DNA of 64,000 bases from Xylogone sp. PMI_703 (Eukaryota > Ascomycota > Leotiomycetes): contig JAJTUQ010000012.1 in the NCBI GenBank assembly GCA_021399445.1, positions 508,501 through 572,500 of the forward strand, read 5' to 3'. Position numbers and translations under genes: made by a program. This document shows, piece after piece, positions 46,447 to 57,181 of this stretch (position 1 is its first letter; every line of letters starts with the position of its first letter). The notes beneath the pieces were generated by a model. The model was not told the origin of the DNA, searched no databases, and saw nothing but the letters and a program-made list of their open reading frames with translations.

Positions 46447-48068
46447 CTATTTCTTCGCAAATCCCCATGATTTCCACCTCTCATTAATGCTCTGCTGTAA
46501 GTTGACCGGATACGAATGCTTAAAGTCCGCAATCTCCCAGTCCTGCATTCCCTTATATTCCGTCGGAAATAGGGCATCTGATACTACCTTCCCGCCCTTG
46601 TGCGGATCACTTCCCTCTGTCCCATGGCTCATATACGGAATGAGAGAGAAGGCTCGTACATTTTCGAAGAATGTCTCATCTAACGAGGGGCGGCAGCGCG
46701 TCACAAATGCAAACAGCACGTCCTTGTCGTCATAGACGTCAATATCGTCGCCGACCAGCACCAGGCGATGGATGGTCCACCCGGCCTTGTGGTTGAAAAT
46801 CAAATCACCGATCCGCTTGCGGAAGGCTTCTGGTGTGGTATTTAGATCTTTAAGCCCTTTTCGGTTTATTTTTAGTGCGAGCCAGGTGGATTGCGTGACG
46901 AAGGGGGCGGAGGCGTCGTCGATGGGGAGCCCGGCTTGTTGGCAGAGCTTAAGGATCTCAGCTGCGGCGAGGATACCAACCAGAGTGTGCTAAAGGAGAA
47001 ATATGCGTTAGTATCGATTTAGGTCTTTCAGGAACAGGATGGTAGGATGAAGGGACTCACAGTCTCGTCAGTAATTCTACCGGTGTTGGAGACGGGCAGA
47101 ATAGCATTGTTGCGGTATGTGATGGCCTTTACTGTGTATTTGGGGCCAAGGTGCTTCTCGCCCAGGAAGACGTAGCCGTGCATTTCACCATATGGTCCTT
47201 CGGGGACGTAGTCCGTCGTTGAAATCGTGCCTTCGAATACGATCTCAGCATTGGCAGGCACATATAGATCATTCGTCTCGCACTTCACTACGTCAATCGC
47301 CGCCTCTGCAAATGCCCCGATGTATCCTGCCTCATCCACTTTGTCCGGGATGGGCATGCTGGCTGCCATGATGGCTGCAGGGGGTACGCCGAATGCCAAT
47401 GCCCACGGTACGTCCTTTCCCTGCTCCTTCCACTGCTGGTGGATTTGCCAGATATGCTGGGGCGAGACGACAAGTCCGGTGAGATGGTTCTTGTCGTATA
47501 CCATAGCGCGGGCGACAGCCCAGTTAGTCCATGATTTGTCGGGCGATGAGACGATATGCATCCCGTACGTTTGGATGTATGCACCACCATCAGATTGGTG
47601 CAGGAAGGGAGACGGCAGAGACATCAGATCGAATTCGTCGCCGAGGAGCTTGTTTTCCTTCACAGGACCAGAGGCGACGATGCGTGGGGGCACAGGTGCC
47701 ATCTTGGAAGCCGAGAGCATCTTATCAATGACATCCTTTATGGACGCGGATGTTGGAAGGCCGAGATGACGAGCCAAACGGCCATACTTTTCAGAGGGAT
47801 CAGGGCGAAGAGAGGCAGGTGCACCAAGGATACGCCATAGCCCATCTTTGTTGCCCCTGAGATTGTTGAAAAGGGGAGCCTTGTCGTCCGTCTCACAGAC
47901 TTTGCGAATAACTGCGCCGGCTTCAAGGTAAGGGTCGATTTCGTCGTTTATCTCTATGAGATCACCGTCTGACCTAAGGGCTTCGACGAAAGAACGGAAG
48001 TTCAAATGGGGAAGGGTCGCGTTGGAGGGTGAGAGATGGGTGCTTAGATCGGCGATAGGTGTGGACAT
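46447..48068 (-). CDS. fdcA: Ferulic/cinnamic acid decarboxylase, UbiD family (prenylated-FMN)
   Basis: Exons 48068-47061 and 46989-46447, with a 71-nt intron joining GRITDET to [12 protein letters not shown]; 516 residues, the usual length for Fdc1. The enzyme decarboxylates phenylacrylic acids (cinnamic, ferulic, p-coumaric) and sorbic acid non-oxidatively, using prenylated FMN. The catalytic Arg-Glu-Glu set is visible: Arg187 ([10 protein letters not shown]) and Glu290/Glu295 ([12 protein letters not shown]). [20 protein letters not shown] is the family N-terminus. The ATG at 48068 has a TATA box about 100 bp upstream. The flavin prenyltransferase needed to make its cofactor is encoded about 1 kb upstream on the same strand, and a Zn2Cys6 regulator lies convergent downstream. 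The symbol follows the Aspergillus name and rests on family and context. Confidence 0.92.
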
Positions 48069-49062
48069 TGTGGGCAGTGATTGTGGTGACAGCAGTAATT
48101 CTGGGAGTTATCTGATGATGATACCTTTGTGTTGTTGGACGTGGAAGCTGTGGATGGGGAAACTGGACTTTATACCCTGCGCCTCGTTGTGAGTGGGAAC
48201 TTTGGGTTAGGGATGCATCATGATTCATGATTCACGATGGCAAGAACATCTCCGTAATCAAACCAGAGGAACGTTGCCTGCATTCTCCATGCACATGATC
48301 ATTGTTTTCAGTTTTCCTAAAGACCATACTTTTCGGAGCTTTTCGGATTTATCTTCGGACGAAATACTGGTTTTCGAACACTTGGCAGGCAACTCATATT
48401 TGTAGCCCACGGAAGGGCTTCTTTGTAAAATACGTCATTTTATGACATATAATTACTAGAATTCACCCGGAGGCGGTAGTTATCCTGTTAGTGTTCTTGC
48501 ATAGTAATTAGATTCGCTAACGTTGGTCATGATGAAGTGTCTGTTCATTTCACTACCGAGCTCTCTGCGCTCGCTTATAGTTGTTACTTCTAAACGGAGC
48601 GCCATCTAATAGCACGTAGTATCCTGTGATGCGATGATCTGAATTGTGAATGCTATGGGTACTCTTCCTAACCCTCTTTAATGCTTGTCTGTGGTATTAC
48701 TTAGTGGATTTTTTATGCCAACACTAATTGATAAAATTAGAAGGGCCATCTATTAGAGAATATCATTTAGTCATCGGCATGGACTTTGTATGAATTTGGT
48801 GAAGATTGTTGATATTGAGCTCGGAGCTTAACCCCACACTATATCCACGAATTTTTAGCTACCATTTGGCAATGGCTTTGTCATATGTGATATATTGGTG
48901 ATTATTCTAACCTATTTCATAAAATGTCCAGTACCAAAGTTCATCCTCTATAACGCCAAGTCCAGAGCCAAAATCTTATCCCGTCGTAACTCATCTGTAA
49001 TATATAGTTGAGACATGGATATATCCGATATCATTATCGAAACCAATCAACAACTCTCATTT
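48069..49062. other. Spacer between Pad and Fdc genes with Fdc promoter
   Basis: A 1-kb non-coding stretch. It includes the Fdc promoter (TATA at 48168-48176) and the 3' flank of the Pad gene. No further gene seen. Confidence 0.5.
48168..48176 (-). promoter_or_regulatory. TATA box of the Fdc gene
   Basis: Minus strand GGTATAAAG, about 100 bp upstream of the ATG at 48068. Confidence 0.5.
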
Positions 49063-49692
49063 CTACTCCCATTCTATATCCACCTGCGTCTTCTTCTTAA
49101 TACCATCCCACCTCTCAAACTCCCCCGTATCCACATCAAATAGATCCAGCATCCGTCCTACCATCTGCGTCACCAAATCATCAATCGAATCAGGCTTTAT
49201 ATAGAAAGCTGGCATCGCTGGACAGATAATGGCCCCAGCCCTCGTCACCTCCAACATGTTCCTTAAGTGAATCTCACTCAGCGGTGTCTCTCTCACCGCC
49301 AGCACTACCCTCTTCCTCTCCTTCAGCATCACATCCGCCGCCCGTGAGATCAAATCGTTGCAGAAGCCGCTGTTGATAGCTGCTAGCGTCTTCATGCTGC
49401 AGGGCACGATCAGCATCCCGTCCGCGTGGAACGAACCACTGGAGATGGGTGCTGCTTGGTCGTTGATGGAATAAGTGTAGTCTACGAGAGCCCGAACGTT
49501 GGTTGGTGTGTAACTCGTTTCGTATTTTATGGTTGCTTCAGCCCAGTGGGACATGACGAGGTGAGTTTCGATATTGAGCCGGCGTAGGATGGTGAGGAGC
49601 TTGATACCGAGGACGGCACCAGTGGCGCCGGTCATGCCAACGATGAGGCGTTTGCGGCGGGGTTTGGAGGTGCTGACTGCTGTGGAGGACAT
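49063..49692 (-). CDS. padA: Flavin prenyltransferase, UbiX/Pad1 family
   Basis: 209 residues from the ATG at 49692. The open frame runs back to 49830, but only a TTG lies there, so I start at MSSTAVSTSKPRRKRL. The FMN-binding Rossmann-like flavoprotein has IVGMTGATGAVLGIKLL (17-33), VMSHWAEATIKYE, the conserved SSGSFHADGMLIVPCSMKTL, KRVVLAVRETPLSEIHLRNM and ICPAMPAFY. The enzyme attaches dimethylallyl phosphate to FMN, giving the prenylated cofactor of UbiD/Fdc decarboxylases. That explains its place beside the Fdc gene, same strand. The short basic N-terminus could be a weak organelle signal. A TATA motif lies 144 bp upstream. No intron is needed. Symbol by family and context. Confidence 0.9.
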   Translation of the reverse strand: MSSTAVSTSKPRRKRLIVGMTGATGAVLGIKLLTILRRLNIETHLVMSHWAEATIKYETSYTPTNVRALVDYTYSINDQAAPISSGSFHADGMLIVPCSMKTLAAINSGFCNDLISRAADVMLKERKRVVLAVRETPLSEIHLRNMLEVTRAGAIICPAMPAFYIKPDSIDDLVTQMVGRMLDLFDVDTGEFERWDGIKKKTQVDIEWE

Positions 49693-51152
49693 GGTGGACG
49701 GTATAGAGATGGACGCGGTGAGTATCTTAGCGCAATTTATTGTATTGGATAGATAGATTGCTGAACCTACGATCCTCCGTGATGTGAGTGAGGGGAGACC
49801 GTGAATAGACAGAGATATCCCTGATATCAAGAATCTATATATAAGAACTTAGAAGCTGACTGTTAGACACTCGAATGCTGGATCAAGATCGTATAAGTGG
49901 TCAAGTTGAAGAGCTTGAAGGTGCTGAGGGTTGGAGATCCCCTTGAATACGATATCAGAAGGTTATCTCACATATATACCCCTATATTTCAGCATGTCGT
50001 GGGGGAGAATTATCCCCAAGTAGCTTGCTCCCGGAATCATGTTGCACAGAAGGTCTTATATGCCTATATTTTGATTGATAAGGTTCCATTTCGGAGTTGT
50101 TCGGGGGTTAGAAGGAGCACGTAAGCTCCAAGTAGTCATCCGAGGCACAAGCACGGTCTTGCGGTTCTGTAATCGTCGCTTGCTTCCACGGCCTCTACTC
50201 CCCTCGTTTCCTCGTGGATGGCGGAAGCAAGTTGGGCATTCAAGTGAGATGCGGCAGATTTACGAATTTGTATAGGGGAAACACTTATAAATTGTGAAGT
50301 GGTTATCATCTTTTATTCAGAATACGAAATAATCCTTTTCTTCCAATTGACGCGGTCTGATGAGCTGCCATTCTGAAGAACTGATTCTTAAGTCGATTTA
50401 ATCGCTTGAATCGGAACCATAATCAAGATCAATATCTCCACTGATTATTCCCCTTTCCCTGCCTCCTGATGGAGTAGTATTCCGTTTGTACAACTCAGGA
50501 CGCTTATTATGCCTGTAACCATCGTCTCTACCTGCTGCAGAGATAACTGTAACAGATGATCTAAGGTGATCATTCAGTGACTAAAAGTGAGGGGGAACAA
50601 GCACTGGTGGTAATAGATATTATAATAAGTTATGACTTGAAGAAATCACCCCCGATCATCGTGATTGTTAATTGCTCAACAACGATCCAGCATAATAACC
50701 TCTGTACCTTATTGTACTGACCCGAAATTCGGGGAGAACAACATGAACATCAACATAAACAGCAATTCAATGCGATAAGGTGGTATTGGTGGCTTGGAGT
50801 TTTACAGTACAGTACCATATTAGTTTATCTTGAGACCGTCCACCACAGTATGTACGTAGCAAGGGTATATCACGGATCATTACTGTATCATAGGCTCATG
50901 CAAACTGCTTATTGCCGTAAGCGGAATGGTCTTGCTTATCCAGACTACTTCGCTTATGATCTTGTGTGCGTAACACCTTGACGAGAGCTATTCCTGTTAC
51001 AGTTGGTAGTATCCAAGACGACTGCATTGAGGCAACTTCAGTAAGAATAATGTGCGCCTTGGAGCTTTGACAGGTTGTTTGTATTGACAGTAAATTGGTG
51101 GATAATAGACAAGGACCCAAGTTATAGTCACAGTTCAATGGATTCATAGTTT
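49693..51152. other. Intergenic, no gene recognised
   Basis: Holds the Pad promoter (TATATATAG on the minus strand, 49835-49843). The frames at 49897-50124 and 50075-50275 are unassigned. Confidence 0.45.
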
Positions 51153-51630
51153 TTGAGTCCCCAGCGGCTTCAAACGTTTACTAGTCTCACCGACGGTCTA
51201 AGGCTGCGGCGCGACAATGACACTTGTTGGAATCCATGGTACAGCATGGTCGAATGGGCCCTCAGGCCTAAAATCCGGCAAGCCATCACTGTATTTTGTG
51301 CTCAGGAGCCAGGTCTGCAAGACGATGTTCTGACTCCCTCTGACTGGGTAACTTTAGCTGAGACTCACAAATTTCTCGAGCCATTTCACGACGCGACAAT
51401 GGCCAACGAGGGCATGGGAAATTCCATCTCTGACGTTCTGCCCGCCATGGACTATCTCTTGCATCACATTGAGGCGGCCAAGAAGGCCACCACCGTCCCC
51501 CACTTGGCTACTATGATGGAGACTGCATGGGCTAAACTAGCCGACTACTATGAATTGACGGAAGATTCGCCAGTCTATTCAGCAGCGATGGTATTGAATC
51601 CTTCCCTCAAATTAATTAGTAGTCGCAGCA
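51153..51630 (+). pseudogene. hAT transposase internal fragment
   Basis: The frame reads LRLRRDNDTCWNPWYSMVEW, DVLTPSDWVTLAETHKFLEP and VLPAMDYLLHHIEA to VYSAAMVLNPSLKL. This is the middle of a hAT-family transposase, including the Asn-Pro (Asp-Pro in most relatives) segment near the last catalytic region. The N-terminal and dimerisation parts are missing. It ends about 80 bp from the stop of the convergent bHLH gene. Confidence 0.75.
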
Positions 51631-51708
51631 TCAAGTTCAATCTTCAACGTTTCCTCCACTTCACTCATCTTCATCTCTCCCTTTGCATCCTCCCTAATTT
51701 CTCTTACG

Positions 51709-52885
51709 TTAAATTCCACTTTTGCTCAAACTAGTAGCATTGGTTCTTCTGTTAAGGCTGCCACTCCCGGAATAACTGGATTCAGCACTTAATGAAGACG
51801 TAGCCGATACGGGTGGCGTATTTGTTGTCATTGTGATAGTAGTGTTTGAGTTTTTCGTGGTAAGCATGAGAATCTCGAAGGTTTCGATGCGACCTTCGTA
51901 AGCTGCATGTTCTTTGCACAACACCTCATTATTTTTCTCGAGATGAAGGATGTATTCAGCTGCTTTGGAGAGGATAGTTGCCTGATGACTGTGTTAGTAA
52001 CGTTCTTTTCCTGATTTAGTATAATATAGTAAAGACTGGAGTAAGGAGTTCAAGAGAACAGACAGATTGTATGATGAAAAGAAAGCAGAGTAATAACATC
52101 ATACCTTGTTGAGTTTGTGAGCTGGACTTGAACCTTGTAATTCCTCTGTTACATCTTCTTTCTGTTTCTTTACTTCACTTTTTGCCTCAGTATTTCTCGT
52201 AACCCTCAAGCTAGGCACACAGTCCCTTAATGTAGTGATTTTATCGTTCAGTTTTGTACGGTAACGTTTTTCAATCACATTATGTTCTGTTTTCTTCATA
52301 GGCATACGGTCTTGTCCGTGATAATCTTTTGTCTCAGGAGGATATTCATCGTCTTCGTCATCAGAGCCTGACGACTTCCGCTTTCGTCGGTTCGACCGTG
52401 TAATAGCTGGTGAGTGCATAAGATTTAGAGGGCATTTCAATATTATGAGGTTTAGTTTCCTGGGTAAGTGCGATCCCTGATTTGAGTACCGCTGTTGTTT
52501 CACGGGTTATAGGCTCAACGACGTGTAAAACGATGTAGGATGGTTTTTGAGTAAGAGTATCGCAGAATATTTTCCTCGACTGTATTTTAGTGACTGGCAA
52601 GGTGTTAATAGCGGGAATATCGATCAAAGTCTCTTCTGTGACAAAGTCCTCCCCGAAGATTGAAGCCGGATCATGGGTTGTGCCTGTTATCATAATATCC
52701 GTGGGTTGAAGTCCAGCGGGGATCAGATGTGTACGAGTATCCAAGCCAGTCATGACTCGTGAGAAGGTGGGTTCGAGCTCCAGCTCGGGGAAGAAGTGGA
52801 ACAATGACTGATCCATGTTATCTTGAGTGTCTTCCCAACACATGAAGTCGTTATAAGCTTGTAAATCCACTGTTTCGTCGGACAT
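51709..52885 (-). CDS. bHLH transcription factor, SREBP-like
   Basis: Exons 52885-52504, 52406-52105 and 51981-51709; introns of 97 and 123 nt; 318 residues. The upstream open frame begins with a TTG, so the ATG at 52885 (MSDETVDLQAYNDF) is chosen. The N-terminal half is acidic. A basic stretch RSNRRKRKSSGSDDEDDEYP precedes the bHLH at about 170-250: basic/helix 1 KKTEHNVIEKRYRTKLNDKI then TTLRDCVPSLRV; helix 2 from PAHKLNK across intron 2 to ATILSKAAEYILHLEKNNE. The Tyr in EKRYRTKLN is the mark of SREBP-type bHLH proteins, which bind sterol-response-like sites. No membrane segment is present, so it would be a soluble, non-sterol-anchored member. The first intron is the only frame-consistent join I found, so a frameshift is possible. 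Confidence 0.78.
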
Positions 52886-55426
52886 TATGGTACTCTGACA
52901 AATCTCCGGCAATAATGAGCTCTGCGTAGCAGGAAAACCGAATTGGGAGATGTCGAAGGTATAGTTGAATGGAAGCTCATCAGAGAAAGTTCGCTAACAG
53001 CTTTGTATCCCAATTAAATTGGAGGTGCTTCTAAGTTCTATCCGCGAGTCAGCCAATTAGAGTTTTGGTGATGCATGCAAAGATGGAAATGTGTAGCTGC
53101 GGAAAACTGTTAAAGCAGGAAATGGAATGAAATAAGGAACTATCTCTGTCATAGCAAAGTAGTTTGGATTTCTCAAGTACTGATCGTCAAGTATTGGTCG
53201 ATATCTCCTTAAAGAAGCTAGTAACTAGAGGATTATACATACCTGTGATCTTTTAGAAGAAGCGCAAATCAAGAAATAGTACTCATTAGGCACCTGGCGA
53301 TTTACTGCTAACGCAGCTAAAGATGGTAAGTGAAGCTAATCAGAATACTGTATGCTACAGTAGAATGAGTCAAAAATAAAAATAGAAAATGGAAATCCGC
53401 CAAGTTGGCGAAAAAATGAGAAGCGGAGGACTTGGTGCTGCAACCAAAGAGTGCTTTGCGATAATCGAAGAAGTCGTGATTTAGGTGAGGCTTGCATTAT
53501 AATAGTTTGTGGTGATAGTTGTAGGATACAGTTAAAGTGAAGGGGCGGTGAAATCGATTTATTTTTTGTATGCGAATCCCATACAAAAAGTAAAAGTGTG
53601 GCATTCGCTTATCAGTGGCATTCGCTTCCCCCGACTAGGAGGGAACGACTAGAAATGAAGGCCGATTAAGCGAGCCCACGATTATATCAAGTAGCAGTAC
53701 CGAAACTAATTATAAGTAGTGCTGTTAGTGGCTTGTTTAGGTCCGTGCATACGTAATAGTAAATAAATGATTATATCTCGCCTCTCAAAAGCTTTACTCT
53801 CAGGATTATCCGGCGTAAAGTAGTTTTTATATAGTGACTAAAGTTCACTTACGGCAAACAAGCCTGATTCAGATCCTCCAGAAGCTTGGAGATCTGGCTA
53901 TAGTAAAGTTGCTATATCTGTCGGGAATAGTTATGTGGTTGGTATTCTCATTTGTTCGACGAACTCTGTTCTGTAGGATATGAACTCTTTAGTGTGTAAA
54001 CTAACAGGTGCTAAAGAGTAGAGTTACAATTCTCGATATACACCGAATATTTTTTACTGATTTGATGTTCACAAATCCGATAGAGGCTTACGCCTTAATT
54101 AGGGTGTAATGTCTTTTCCCTCTCTGTATTAGTTGAGCCTTCATTTTTGTAGTACCGTAAGTGTATTCTATATGTATACTAACAACATATTCACTGCTTA
54201 GTATAGTGGATGATGTGTGCCTTGTGCAAATGCCAGTCGCGAAAGATTGCTCATAATGTGTATAACGCGTTTTATAGATACCCAGAAGGGTATTATATTA
54301 AGGTTCATTCAAATTCATGTTCTATTCAGGTATGTTTGCCCGCTACAATTAATGCTAGGGGAGAATGAAATTGAAGACTCACTAGAGAGCGGAATTACCG
54401 AAACTTTGTCTTGCATACACAATGTTCAAAGTTCAGCGGGGTTTAGAAAACGAGCCTTTTGAAGTTGTCAGCGAGCTGATCAAGCGCGTCGTAATGGAAC
54501 TGCTGAATCCCGAACGATATAAGGAATATAGCGTTCAAGAGGATGTACTGGTGGATTGTCTCTAAAATCTATTGACATGGGGCACAAAGAGGGGCTTTCA
54601 CATTCATTGGTTTGGCATGACTCCCAAGGAGATGAAGCAGTAGACATCTGATTGCTTATGAAAGAAATATACACTTCTCGATTTGGAATCGATAAATGGA
54701 CGTCTCTATGTGGTGCAAAGCCTAATATGGAGAACAATTCGCTGGAAAGACACTAGAAGCGGTACAATGCCTCAGGAGTCCAATGATAATAGGGAAACAC
54801 AGAACAACAGCAAATCTCGTTCTAGAAGGTAGATGCTGCCTACGCCCACTTTCATCCGTCTCTAGCCTAGTGCCTTACGATATGCTGTTACGTATTATAT
54901 CTTTCGAAAGAGCACTCGTGGTAGCAACTCAAGAGTGGCACATGCACCAGTCGCGACAAGGAAACCTAACGGCCTTCACATACGCGAAAGGTAATGAAAC
55001 TACTATGAAGCCCACACCAACGGTATATCATTCAAGATGCCGGACGATGAGTGCGAGCAGACCAAGGAGTCCATGGCAATGAGCTTGCACACAAATACGC
55101 ACAAATGATGGTCCTGGTAAAGGAGTATTAGATAGTTCCTCGGCTGGCGGTGATTTTAATCGAAGAAGGGGCTGTGCCTAATTTAGCTCTCTGAGGGTAT
55201 CACTTGATAAAACATATAACCATCCACTGTATTGCCCGCCGTCGCTTTAAAGTATGCTACCTAGCCGCGATCTTTGCCCCATTGGCATCTCTGTCAGCAC
55301 TGATAGTTGCGTATTTCCTGGGGCGTCCGCCCCGGTGGGTTCAAAGAATACTTTGAAGCTGCCAAGCCGTCGGTGGAGATCAGTGCTCAGAAGTAAGCGC
55401 ATTACGCGGGCGGTCAATGTTTACAC
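52886..55426. other. Repeat-rich intergenic region
   Basis: No gene supported. It contains the inverse copy (53608-53685) of the 78-bp repeat at 20246-20323, next to GTGGCATTCGCTT direct repeats (53600 and 53617). The frames at 54217-54462 and 54480-54737 are unassigned. Confidence 0.4.
53608..53685 (-). repeat. Inverse copy of the 78-bp repeat at 20246
   Basis: Reverse complement of 20246-20323 with few differences, for example the single-base gap around CTAGGAGGGAACG. It is preceded by a second TGGCATTCGCTT, giving two direct copies 17 bp apart, as in a subterminal repeat of a transposon. Confidence 0.65.
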
Positions 55427-56143
55427 TAGGGCTCCGTTCGGATTAGGCGGATTATCCGAATTCGCGGATTCCGCCGGTTTCGAATCGGATTCGGATTCGC
55501 AAAATTCGAGTTCGATCTGCTTACATAAGAAATCCGATCCGAATCCGCGGATTCGAACAAATCCGTTCGAATCTACTTCGCTTCACACCAAAATTTGGTG
55601 GGAAACGAAGTACCTTTAAACAATACTGTTATTTACTTAGATGTAACTTATGCTTTGGACTGAGAGTCAACATATTATCTTTACATGTAATAATTGAATA
55701 CAGAAAACTCTTATTATATAGCTATAGTACACGATCCATTATACATCTTGTATATATGGTAACCAATTAGAGGCATCCTTTAATCTTAGTAATCTTCCCA
55801 AGGTCTCTCCTTTCATGGCAAACCTCCGTATACCTAATATATCTCTACCACTATTGAACATACGTTCAACGTCAACTTCTGAAGTTGGTATAGCTAAATA
55901 ATCGCGTGCGGCTCTGGCCATAGAAAGGAACTCTTTGGCATGTGTTCTCCACCACTCTAAAACCCACTCATCCTGGAGTTGGGAACCTTCAGTATAATTG
56001 ACCGGTGGCAAGGCTAAGTATCGGTCAATATCATCCCCAGCCTCCTCTTGGTTTATTTCTTGATACTGAAGTAGTATACGGTATTCGAGGCTAGGATGGT
56101 TAGAGGCTTTCGTCGAAGCAGGAAGTGTCGGTTCTGTTGGGTA
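55427..56143 (-). mobile_element. hAT element 3' part with subterminal GGATTCG repeats
   Basis: It starts at a hAT-like end TAGGGCTCCGTTCGG (55427). Within 55440-55570 there are many direct and inverted copies of GGATTCG / CGAATCC around AATTCGCGGATTC palindromes, typical transposase-binding subterminal repeats. The transposase C-terminus follows (next entry). The element is cut by the LTR at 56145 and its other end was not found. Confidence 0.7.
55739..56143 (-). pseudogene. hAT transposase C-terminal dimerisation domain
   Basis: The minus-strand frame reads without a stop from the LTR border at 56143 to a stop at 55739: SLEYRILLQYQEINQEE, QDEWVLEWWRTHAKEFLSMA, ARDYLAIPTSEVDVERMFNS and GRDILGIRRFAM. 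The WW..LAIP..ER.FS/N-type block is the hAT dimerisation region. It carries no DDE residues upstream because the LTR interrupts it. Confidence 0.85.
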
Positions 56144-56144
56144 T

Positions 56145-56750
56145 TGTCACGACCCCGCAGGGTTGTGACAAGCGACTTAAGTACAGGGCCTCTATAGCCG
56201 TCGCCTTAGTTAAATAAGTATTAGATAAGGCGGCTATCAGGGTCCTGGTTATGGTATCGCTAGTACTATCGCATTACTAGTACTAGCGAAAGGATAGTAC
56301 AAGTTCAACACTAGTACTATAAAAAGGGTTGTACAAGCTAAAGGATAGTACTATCGGAATTATAGTACTAACCCTTTGGTTGTACTAGCTAGGTGGTAAT
56401 ACTATCGGAGAAATAGTACTACCTTTCCGCTTGTGCTAGCGATTTGCTTGTACGTGCAAAAAGCTAGTACTCGCGATTAAGCGAGCACCTGGATTAGATA
56501 AGCGGATCCCATGGATCCCATGGATCCCAGGAGGATCGATGGGATCAATGGGACTCGGAGGAAAATCACTCTCTATATAAGTAGATAGAACTCACAGTAG
56601 ATAGGAGCTTCGTGCTCAACTCAATTGATTTACAGCATACCTGCATTTCATAGTAACTACCCTAAAGCCTTGTGAAGACATTCTCTTGCCCTTTACCTTC
56701 ATCTATCATTTGAGTGATAGATAATCCCATACCCTTGTAGGAACGTTACA
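56145..56750 (+). mobile_element. Solo LTR, 606 bp, with TAGTAC palindrome array
   Basis: It begins TGTCACGACCCCGCAGGG and ends GGAACGTTACA. The last ~165 bp match the LTR at 19551-20006. The remaining 5' part is different and holds an array (about 56268-56465) of TAGTACTA / CTAGTACTAG-type palindromes, then three GGATCCCATG repeats (56506-56527). A TATATAAG at 56573-56580 could be the LTR's own TATA box. The flanks GGTAT and AAGTG do not match, so insertion was followed by rearrangement. Confidence 0.8.
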
Positions 56751-57181
56751 AAGTGTAAGTGCTACAGGCTCAAGCGCTACAGGGCCTTAGGCCTGTAAAT
56801 ATGCTAAAGTAACCAACGGCCGCCGGGTGTTGACGATACAGTATGGTACAGCCCAGACTTAAACCCAAGGCCCTGTAAGCGAAGACTTGTAGGGCCTAAG
56901 TGCTTTAGGTTATCGAGTTTCAAGAGTCAATTATCCCTTTATTCTACGCTAGTTATAAGTGAATTAATTTTTATACAGTCTGACTATTATAAAGTATCTA
57001 AATATATAGGAAATAGTTAAATATACTAAAGTTTAGTAAATCAATAATATTTAATGATTAATTGATAGTCGTTGTGGCGCGAGTGGCACCCGGGCCTGTC
57101 GTATGTACAAAGACCCCGATTAATTATCAATCAGGGAGAAAGACGCGGAGAAGAATTTAGACAACGCCTCCTTGCCTATAG
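56751..57181. other. Spacer with imperfect inverted repeats
   Basis: AGCGCTACAGGGCCTTAGGCC near 56790 pairs imperfectly with GGGCCTAAGTGC and GGCCCTGTAAGCG near 56870-56910. No gene. Confidence 0.4.

Noticed and set aside
49693..49830. A 46-residue N-terminal extension of the UbiX-type enzyme acting as a mitochondrial signal.
   Set aside because: The extended frame begins with TTG; the first ATG is at 49692.
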